Below are positions 34,272-42,646 of a stretch of DNA of 64,000 nucleotides, in pieces. The DNA is from Cycas panzhihuaensis (lineage: Eukaryota; Cycadophyta): positions 3,596,001 through 3,660,000 of the forward strand of contig CM041465.1 of assembly GCA_023213395.1 (NCBI GenBank), read 5' to 3'. Numbering within the stretch: position 1 is the first letter of the stretch; the number at the start of each line of letters is the position of its first letter. The translations under genes were made by a program, and so were the position numbers. The notes beneath the pieces are model-generated. The model was not told the DNA's origin. It did no database searches and saw only the letters and a program-made list of their open reading frames with translations.

Positions 34272-36640
34272 ATGGAAGGGTACCCTACAGATTGGGCATA
34301 ACATGCCTTTGCTTCAGGAGCTCACGAGTTTCCCACATCTTTCCTAGGGTCCACCCAAGAGGCTGATGATCATGTTTATTATCTGGGTGATCAACATCGC
34401 CCACTTGATGACCATCCCTCTACTTATGGAGTAGAGGGCCCATCTTCTCTTGAGATTCAACACCCAGGTGGTGATTCTTATGAGGAATGCCCTGAGGGGT
34501 CCACTTCGTTTGAGGTCCCATCGACCTCCTACGATCAGGTGGATACCCCTCCTACTGATGTGGTTGAAGCTCTTAACGAATGTTTTCGTGCTACTCATCT
34601 TCAATCATGTCCTAGGTGGTTTGAAGATGCCTTGCATGGTGGGGCACCTTCCTCATCCATGCCTATTCCAACATCTTCATCCACATCTACACCTCCCATA
34701 AAGAGCAACCCCTTTATGCCTACACATTCATCCCACTCGATCTTTACATCTACCTTAGGGATGTTCATTGCACCTTTTATTCCTCATCATGGTCCCAACT
34801 CTTCGGGGCCCTCACATAGTATGTCTTTCTCCCGGATTGGGGTTAGCATACCTTTCCCTAGTCAAGCCAACATGCCACCTCCTAATGTGGTATATGCATT
34901 TCCTAGTAGGCCTAGAGGTCCTACTAACACTCCTCATACTAGTCATTTGGGATCTGCTCCCACGTGCACTCAAATCCAACCTAGTGGTCCTCCTCTTTAT
35001 GTACCCCCAAGCTATACATCTTAGCCTTGGGGGCACGGTAAAGGGAACCATATTCCAGCTTATGGGATGGACCCCTTACATCCATATGGGGTTGCGCCAC
35101 ATACAGGCGACCCATATGGATAGAACCTAGTTCCTCACCCCTCTTTTTTGTTATTCAGCGTAGCTCATTATGCCACACCTTTGCAAGGAAACCCAACTTC
35201 CTTTCAAAGCACTTACCCTCAAGCCTCTTCTTAGTAGGGGCCATTTCCTCAAGGAGGGATGGGCCTTCCACCCCCATATGTTTCTTGTCCATTAACTTCC
35301 ACATTGTTTGCCAACCCTATGATCTAGGTGAGGGTACGTCCCTTCATGGATTATAGATTGGCATCATTATCTATTGAGGTGCTAAGAACCAACTTACCAT
35401 CTCATCCCCCCCGAAGTTCCTAAGTTTGATGGAACTTCATCAAAGGATTTAGCAGAGCACGTCTATAGTTTCTCTATGGCGTGCATAGACTACTGGGCCT
35501 ATGATCACATATTAATGAAATTATTTCCATGATCCCTACAAGGCGATGCCCTTAAATGGTTTTATTGCCTACCTGCCTATTCCATTTTCTCATTCTAATA
35601 ACTTGTGGATGAATTTATCAACTATTTTGATGTGGCTTGTCTGTTTGAAAGTGGAATGAAATCCATCGTTTCACTTAAACAAGGTCACGATGAGATGAAT
35701 CATGACTTTATGCAGTGATTCCATGACCTCCTCCATTCCACTAAGGCTACTTTGCCTGAGTAATTGAAGAGGGACTTCTTCATTAATGCACTTCACCCTG
35801 AAGTCCATGTGGAAGTCCTTAAGATAGGGGCAACCACATGTGATTCCACCATTGCAAAGTGCTTAGCGCTTGAACCTATTGAGATCCAGGCTGGACTCAA
35901 GAAGCCCCTTAATCCCTCACAACGACGTGAGGCACCACCCCAAATCAAAGAAACCAAACCACAATAATCCACTAGGTCTTCTTCTTATCCGACTGAGAAG
36001 ACCATATACCCACTCACTTCTGCTATATGTTCATTCAAATGTATGATGAAGGAACTTAAATTGCAAGCTCCTTTATCACCCACTTCCAACAAACAAATCC
36101 AACAAGCTACTCAAGATGCTCCCCCTAAGGGTGGCAACACCTAGTCCTCTCAAGTAAGGAAGATTGATTCCTCACTTGAGAAGAAGTGGTGTTCCGTTCA
36201 TAGAGAATGTTCCCATGACAATGCACATTATCAGGTTCAACACCCTAGGGATGCCCCACAACGTGACTTATCCTCTAAATGGGCCACAAGGCCCAACCTT
36301 GACTAACCAGTCTATAAGGATCTGTTCCCCATGTATGGGGAGTGTGATCACAACTCTCAACCAAAGAACAACTAGAATCGAGGGAGATCTCTAAATCTGC
36401 GCCCTTCACATGGTAAGGGGAAGGGTGCATGGGGTTCGTCTTCTTCCTCGTGTTCCCCAGACCATTGTACCTCCTCACCTTCGCAGTCCCAGAATAAAGG
36501 AAAGAAGGTGATCCAGATGCTTGAGACTATCCCTTTGTATGCCTTAACTCGATCTCAAGCTGCCAAAGAGGCCACTGGTGCCTCTTCGTCCACATCTCAC
36601 CTTGACCCTCTTCTGGAAACTTCTCTTCCAGAATATCTTG
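34272..36640 (+). pseudogene. gag: gag of the Tat-like element
   Basis: The frame opens with an ATG at 34272 (MEGYPTDWA) and runs through a long Pro/Ser/Thr-rich N-terminal region (34539-35024) with few stops. The Retrotrans_gag core lies at about 35417-35900: KFDGTSSKDLAEHVYSFSMA, LQGDALKWFYCLP and RDFFINALHPEVHVEVLKIG (35764-35830). A one-base insertion in the C run at 35406 shifts the frame just before the core. Downstream is a Lys/Ser-rich linker (to 36540), and I see no clear zinc knuckle. Stops are mostly former Gln, Trp or Arg codons. Confidence 0.82.
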
Positions 36641-37230
36641 CACTTCCCAAGACCGTTCTCATATGTCCTAGTCATTATGATTTTTGAAGGGTGCTTCCCC
36701 AACCTACTATGAAGGGGAAGCCCTTCTCTATCATTGATGAGCTCCATACCATCATTGTGGGGATGTCCTTGATGGATGTCTTGAGAAGATGCCCTGAGTA
36801 ATGTGCTCTTCTTCTTGAAGCTCTTGGCCAATAAGATGCCTCCATCCATGCAGTAGGTGCCACCTCCCATGGATCACCTGTCAACTCATTTGATCCTCGT
36901 GATCTCCCATCTCCCAGTGAACGGAATAAGCATTTACATTACCCATTTGTCATTTCCATTGACACTCCTGATTTTTCATGAAGAGGGCCATTATAGATAA
37001 TGGTTCCTTGGTTAATGCTATGCCTGCGCGTATGCTTAAGGAGTTGGGCATAGTAGCTCTTGAGCCTGTCCCTTGGAAATTCCAAGGGTATGATGGGACT
37101 AAGAAGTCCCCCTTAGGGACAGTCTCCTTTTCCCTCACCTTAGGAGAGAAGATTGTTCCTATCGAAGTTGTTATAATTGACATCGATGTAGAGTACAACC
37201 TCTTGTTGGGTCGACCATAGCCTGACCAAA
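36641..37230 (+). pseudogene. Aspartic protease of the Tat-like element
   Basis: KGKPFSIIDELHTII and VGMSLMDVL (about 36710-36785) precede the protease. The open frame 36978-37220 shows IIDNGSLVNAMPARMLKELG (active-site Asp-Asn-Gly-Ser), the middle block YDGTKKSPLGTVSFSL and the closing block IDVEYNLLLGRP. Length and order fit retropepsins of plant gypsy elements. The Thr/Ser of D-T/S-G is Asn. The same protease type is found, more decayed, at 27.9-28.1 kb. Confidence 0.85.
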
Positions 37231-38280
37231 TGGGAGTGATCTGCTCCTCACATTGGGGGCAACTTAAATTTATCCATGAAGGATGAGTTAAAGTTGTCGC
37301 CTGTGAGCCTATGCCATCTCACACCTCTCATCCAGCCTACCAGGCTATCTTCGATGATGAAGATAGTGATCCTGAGGAGGCTACCCCTTCCGTGGGGCCT
37401 TTGTTTTAGGAGACTGACCTTTATCAGTCAGAGCCTATGCCATGTCATGAGCCAAACCTAGTCAGGTTTGCCCCTATTGGTGTAGGTAATTACGTTTACT
37501 TAGCCGTCATGGGTGATTCTGAGTCGAATAGTGAGGGTTGTGAGCCCCCTCCTTGGCGCGTCACCCTGGTTTCATGAGCACCTAGGGGGATATCTTGATC
37601 AGATATTCCTACTCCTCTTCATTATACATTGGCTCCTGAGCCACTGGTCCTGAACCAACTACTTCTTTCACCTTCTCTCCCTCCCTGAACGGTCTCATAT
37701 AGGCATCCACATCGACGAGCCACTCGTAGAGGTGCTTCTTCTTCACACTCTAGATCCCCACTCAGGACTAGAGCCACTCCTACTCAGACGCAACCTTGCC
37801 ACACAATCTGTCGTGTATCAAGTCCATTGTACTCATCTGGTTCTGACCATAGCGAGTTTACTAGTAGGCCTAGTTACATGGGGCGTATCCTTTGTCACCT
37901 ATCTCTGATTCTATGTGTGACTACCTCTACCCCTATGTGGGCTAGGTGTGCTTCCTTCTCCCTCAACACTTTGAAATAAGCCTAAACTACCATCCTAAGC
38001 TTGTTCCCATTCCTCTTAGCCACAGGTGGAATGATGGCTTAGGGCGGCCCTCTCATTCCTTTTTTGGTTCCTCCTACAGAACCCTTATTCCCGTTTCCCT
38101 GGGAACCTTGTCCTCCTTATTTGGGCAATGCCCCCAATTAGGATGACACTTTGGAGTGTCATCACTCCCCTCCTATTGGCATTTCCTTTGCATATCCCAT
38201 TATGCTCCCATGCAGACATGTGTATCACCTTATCTCCTAGCCTCACATGTATCTATTGTCGCTACTCATTATGATCATGC
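37231..38280 (+). other. Post-protease spacer of the Tat-like element
   Basis: Pieces of Pro/Ser-rich and acidic coding sequence continue on the plus strand, for example PIGVGNYVYLAVMGDSES near 37470, which has a weak counterpart near 28390 in the older relative. No RT motif (YVDD or its neighbours), RNase H or integrase signature was found here or elsewhere in the element. This suggests a deletion or replacement near the end of this spacer. Confidence 0.6.
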
Positions 38281-38716
38281 ATGCCTCTGCTAGGAATAAG
38301 ACTCTACATGAAAGGAAATGTGTATGGCTCAAACAAATATCATAACACATAAATCATACAATGATCAACTCAAAGTATAATCATACATATCCTCGTGCAT
38401 CTGTGCACCCTCATACATGCATATATACAAATATGTAAATAGAAACATACATATCATCCACCACATATCATGATACACACCATCATACATCAATTGGGGT
38501 ATCAATCACCCCATCTATATACATCAAAATAATCATGTGTCATATCATACAAATTGTATGGTACATCATCTGTGGGAAGCCAGAGTCCTTAGAGGGAGGG
38601 TATAATCATGTGACTTCATATGGTGACTTCTTGGAGGTTCGTGCTTTCCCCTGTCTAAAACAAAACTCCTATACACTACTGTACTATTTCCCCACCCCTA
38701 GGGCATAATCTCCTCA
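38281..38716. other. CATA/TACA-rich AT spacer downstream of the antisense gene
   Basis: Between the protease spacer and the antisense gene's stop is a simple-sequence-like stretch rich in CATACA and ATCATA words (38340-38560). On the minus strand it would be the 3' untranslated region. No clear AATAAA signal was noted. Confidence 0.5.
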
Positions 38717-39285
38717 TTAATGTGATCCCTCTCCTGGGGACCACATCCCTCTTAGACTCCTCCTCAATCTCTGGGAGCCTCCTGCCTCGCTCCCCTCATC
38801 TCGTGGCCTCCTTAGGGTCGTCACCACTATGTAGGTATGTGTCCTGCTCCTCGTCAACCTCGATGCCACCTCATCCACCAGCCGATCGTATTAGGCTTGG
38901 ATACGATCTCTATCCATCTCTACACTGCGGAGCCTCTCCTCCATCCCTCTGAGATGCTCCTCCATCACTACTAGCCAGATACGGCTCTCCGTATCCCCTC
39001 CGGCTCCTCCTTGAGCCTCTAGTGCCTGTACCTGACTTTGTAGTGTATCTCTTTGAGCTCGAATAGTATCTAGCTCTGCCTACTACCGTCCCGCATGTGC
39101 CTCGTGCTCTTGGGACTCTGCAATCCATATGTCCCTCACCCTCACCAATGGGGCAAACACTGCTGTGTGGGCGCCTGCCGATCTGGGCTCATCGCCTGCC
39201 TGGATGAGAGGCTACCCCTTTGCATAGGCCTGAGGGAAAATCTCCCAGACTACTGACTCCACCAGTCTTTAGATGTCTGCTATAC

Positions 39286-39398
39286 CTGCAATCTAACATG
39301 CCACATATCAATATATGTCTATATACATATCAAATCAAAATCAAACTATATATGTATATTGAGTAATCAGATGATGATAAGAGTTGGTCATATCTCAC
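39286..39398 (-). other. Intron 2 of the antisense gene
   Basis: 113 nt, AT-rich, GTGAGATATG...GATTGCAG. Removing it joins a phase-1 exon end (CTA-G) to GT-ATA and keeps the frame open into a long coding exon. This is the strongest sign that splicing was real. Confidence 0.8.
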
Positions 39399-40638
39399 CT
39401 AGTGCGACTACCGGCTCCTCTACTTGGGTGACTGCCTCTGCCCCGGGCACTCCACCAGCTGTTGGTACCTCCTCCTCCTCGGGTACCTCCTTGGCTACCA
39501 CCTCAACCACTGGGGCATCCCTCCTCTCCTTAGCTAGTGCAGCTGCCTCTCCGGATCTCCTGATGATCTGCAACCTATGGGCCCATGTCACTGGGCCCCT
39601 ACCCTCCTCTGAAACTCCTGAGGGGCCTGCCTCTCCACCTACAGTCCCTGATGGACCTACCTCTCCACCTATAGTCCCTAATGGACCTACCTCTCTGCCT
39701 ATGGTCCCTGGTGGATGTGCCTCTCCTGCAGCTCATGATGGGCTAGCCCCATCACCTCCATCACTGCCCTCATCATCTCCTCGGGGTGCTCCTACCCCGC
39801 CTGCCTTGTCATTACTATCCCACCTCATTGCTCTATATGGGTCTACTATGTAGTCTGTCATGGTGAGGAGGTCTAGTGATGTGGCCTCCACTAAGTAACG
39901 GACATAAGCCTAGTCCTCGGCCCCTCTAAACCTAGTCTGCCACCTGTGTACCATCGGGGCCCACTCTAAGATAGGGTGTGGTCCCCTTGTTGGTGCCATT
40001 GCTCCAAAGTGGTCGAAAAACTAGCACTGTAGTAGGGTATTGTATGGCAGTTTGCCCTTTCCTGCTACCCGAATGGCATCCAGTTGTGCGGCGAGGTTCA
40101 CCGCTATGAAGGTAGACTAGTCCATCCTCTCTACTGCCTCACACCGGCACACCGCATCCATCCAACCACCTGGTATATCCCTATAGTTCTATTTCTGGGA
40201 TATCCAGAACATAACACATAATGTGATCAGCTTCCTCACCCAAGGAGTCCCTAATATCACCATGCTTTAGAGGGGTATCCCTCGCCTCTCCTACTTGTCT
40301 GAACCTATAAAGAAAGTGGCAGCCTCCTTATGTACTACCTCATTACTGGGCAATGCTCCTAGTGTCACCAGCCTCCCTGTTGTCGGTACCCCCAGTATCC
40401 TTCTGATATCTCCCGGTGTCACCGATACATACTCTATTTCGGGTACATGGAAGACATGCCTTTGTCTATCCTAATGTGACACTATATCCACTAGCAATCT
40501 CTGATCTGATGTGTACTGAGGTGTCCTCATGACCTTGCCACATCTTGATAGTATCTGCCTATCCTCCCGTGACATCATCTCTATGAAGCTAAGCATAGCC
40601 ATACCTACATTTTCACCGTTCTCCACCATGATCACAAC

Positions 40639-41083
40639 CTACAAAACACCATGAAACAAGTTAGATCTTAACCTATGCTCACCCCTCATCCTATAGACTG
40701 TCTCTCAGCCTCATTTGGTCGAGATTTGGGGACCCTCGGGCCCTATCTTCATTTTTTAGCCACTCTGCCTTCACACTGCACTAAACTTCGTAGTACCATG
40801 GAGTTTGGCCTGGGTCCCGCGGTGATCGGGGCCCCACGGCAAAGATCATGGCACAATAATCTTTGTCGCGGTGCGAATGTTACCCCCCCAAAAGGGGGGG
40901 GTTTCTGCCTAAAAAACCAAAAAAATTCTTTAAAGTGAGCCACAGCCAGGCCAATTGGGACTAGGGCTACCTAATGCCCCAGTCCCACCTCTCTTTGGAT
41001 CTAATTTAGATTCCTGGAGATCTTTTTTCGCCCATATGGGGCCTAAAAACTACATAAACAATAATAAAAGGCTATGAACTCAC
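40639..41083 (-). other. Intron 1 of the antisense gene, with hairpins
   Basis: 445 nt, GTGAGT...TTTTGTAG. It contains a C7-AAAA-G8 perfect hairpin at 40883-40901, a second stem (cggcaaagat/atctttgtcg, about 40837-40870) and a motif also found in the element's own LTRs (40770-40910). Confidence 0.7.
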
Positions 41084-41266
41084 TGGATCTGGTTGAGCGG
41101 TCGCCATCTTGTCTCTGCGATCCCAACGACTGTCTCCTAGCCTCAATCCAATGGTTGGATCCCTCTCTGCTTGTCCTTGAAGTTTTGAAGCACTCCGTTG
41201 CATAAGGGAAGGGCTCTGGATTCGTTCGAGAGCCTATGAAAATGAATCTTATTTTCATTTATTTTT

Positions 41267-41274
41267 CTTATATA
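41267..41274 (-). promoter_or_regulatory. TATA box of the antisense gene
   Basis: On the minus strand the sequence reads CCTATATAAG. It lies about 160 bp before the start codon at 41107, giving an expected transcript start near 41240 and a 5' untranslated region of about 130 nt. The position is inferred, not measured. Confidence 0.6.
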
Positions 41275-41809
41275 GGCGAGGGCCCCCATGGGCACTTTCT
41301 CCATTTCCACTTTTGTGACAGCCTTTGAGATCGTTTCTCATCCCTGACCATCGTTGCCTTCTGGCCCTATCTCCCATTGTGCTTCCATAGCCTCCGTTTT
41401 GCTCATTCCTTTAGATGCATTTATGGCCCCTTGTTGATGCATTTTTATAGGGCCCTTCTATCTCGTTTTACGTGTTGCTCCTATGCATACCTAAGTTTAT
41501 ACTCGTTTGGCTTGTTTCTCCATCCTAGACTCAATTTTGCAGCTTGTTCTGGCCCCTGGGGTCTCCAAAGGGAATGCTCCCTTCATTTAGAGTCATTCTT
41601 TACTTTCCTAAGCAACCTTTGGCATCCCAAGGTGCCCTTTATCGCCTCGCCTCACCAAGTGGTCGATAGTTGCTCCTATCCTTGGGTAGCCTTATTGCTA
41701 GGTCCTCCTACCCTTCATGACCATTTATTGTTTACCATATAAGCCTCTTTTGTTTCGACTCCTACATTATTATACATTTTCTTTACCGAGACATTTTCTT
41801 CTCTCGTCG

Positions 41810-42232
41810 ATGACTCTCTTCATCTTTACTAACGGTGGAAGCCACGGTAATTTTAGACCTTCAGCCACCGCATGGATTCTTCATGGCCCTTCCAGACATG
41901 ATTTTTTACACTCTGGGATCTTCCTCCCAAAGGCCACCAATAACAAAATTGAGTACATGACCGTTATCGAAGCCCTCATTGATGCACTCTATTTCCATCA
42001 TCAATCTATTGTTCTTCTTTGCGACTCCCAGGTGGTGGTATCCCATCTCACTAAGGTTTACCAAGTGCGATGCCCACACTTGAGAGCCCTCACTTTGACC
42101 ACTAGATCCCTGCTGGATTATTTCCAGTCTGTCGACATTTGACACATCCCTTGGGCCCTCAACACTAAGGCAGACAACCTCATTCACCTCATTCTTGAGC
42201 GTTGCCTTTCTCTTCTTGTTGACTGCCCCTGA
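41810..42232 (+). pseudogene. RNase H domain of plant/archaeal type (aRNH) in Tat-like element
   Basis: The frame opens at ATG 41810 and reads MTLFIFTNGGSHGN, KATNNKIEYMTVIEALIDAL, LLCDSQVVVSHL, then HIPWALNTKADNL. This is the four-acid RNase HI layout: the first Asp is Asn (AAC at 41831-41833), while the Glu (41951), second Asp (42023) and last Asp (42173) are kept. The T-N-N-x-x-E-Y and CDSQLV-type signatures are those of the archaeal-type RNase H that Tat-lineage elements carry in addition to their usual one. One internal stop (TGA at about 42140, likely former CGA) and the lost Asp inactivate it. It lies beside the antisense gene's promoter end. Confidence 0.82.
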
Positions 42233-42646
42233 GACTTTCCCTGTCGCCCAAGTCTTAGGCCTTCCTACATCCCACTTTGTAATCTATTTGCACCTTTGAA
42301 AGCTAACCGCTAATGAGGTTAAACTATGGTGACTACTAGGTTTACTTATTTACCCTTTTTCCTGATATCATCCTATACTTCTCTTTACACTTTTACGATG
42401 GGGGCAACCCCCTCATCTTTCTTAGCTTCTACTCAATTCTTGGGTGGCACGTAAGTAGCCCTTATGTTGTCTCCACCTCTGTCCTCATATCCACGCATTC
42501 CACCATGACACTCACCAGCACCCTTGACTCTTATTATGATCATGATTTATATATATACATACACATGTACTACTAACAGTTTTGTTGCCAGCATTCGCCA
42601 TCGCATCATGCTTCCAAGTAGTGAGGCTCTACTACCAAGGGGGCAG
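42233..42646 (+). promoter_or_regulatory. 3' region and polypurine tract of Tat-like element
   Basis: There is no coding signal. It ends with AAGGGGGCAG (about 42637-42646), the likely plus-strand primer, directly before the TGTTTCC start of the 3' LTR. Confidence 0.7.

Larger units (their letters stand above)
38717..41107 (-). pseudogene. Antisense intron-containing gene; plant-mobile-domain-like protein
   Basis: Three minus-strand exons join into one frame: 41107-41084 (ATG, context ACAAGATGGCG), 40638-39399 and 39285-38717, together 1833 nt or 611 codons including the stop. Introns begin GTGAGT (41083) and GTGAGA (39398) and end TTTTGTAG (40639) and GATTGCAG (39286). The middle exon shows DRQILSRCGKVMRTPQY, then HVFHVPEIEYVSVTPGDIRR and ILGVPTTGRLVTLGA, like the 'HTFHLP..GE..(V/I)T..D....GLP..GR.V' signature of plant mobile domain proteins. 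A Gly/Pro/Glu decapeptide is repeated about four times (about 39720-39605). The last exon is Gln/Glu-rich and coiled-coil-like. At least a dozen in-frame stops, nearly all attributable to C-to-T or G-to-A change, make it a pseudogene. The family call is moderate; the exon structure is strong. Confidence 0.78.

Noticed and set aside
38340-38560. CATACA-rich stretch considered as a CRISPR-like or satellite array
   Set aside because: No regular unit or spacer structure, and the context is a plant retrotransposon.
39359-39853. Open plus-strand frame of 164 codons rich in Ser, Pro and Thr
   Set aside because: It is the complement of the antisense gene's repeat and linker exon. Its composition follows from GC-rich antisense codons, and the minus strand has the splice sites and domain signature.
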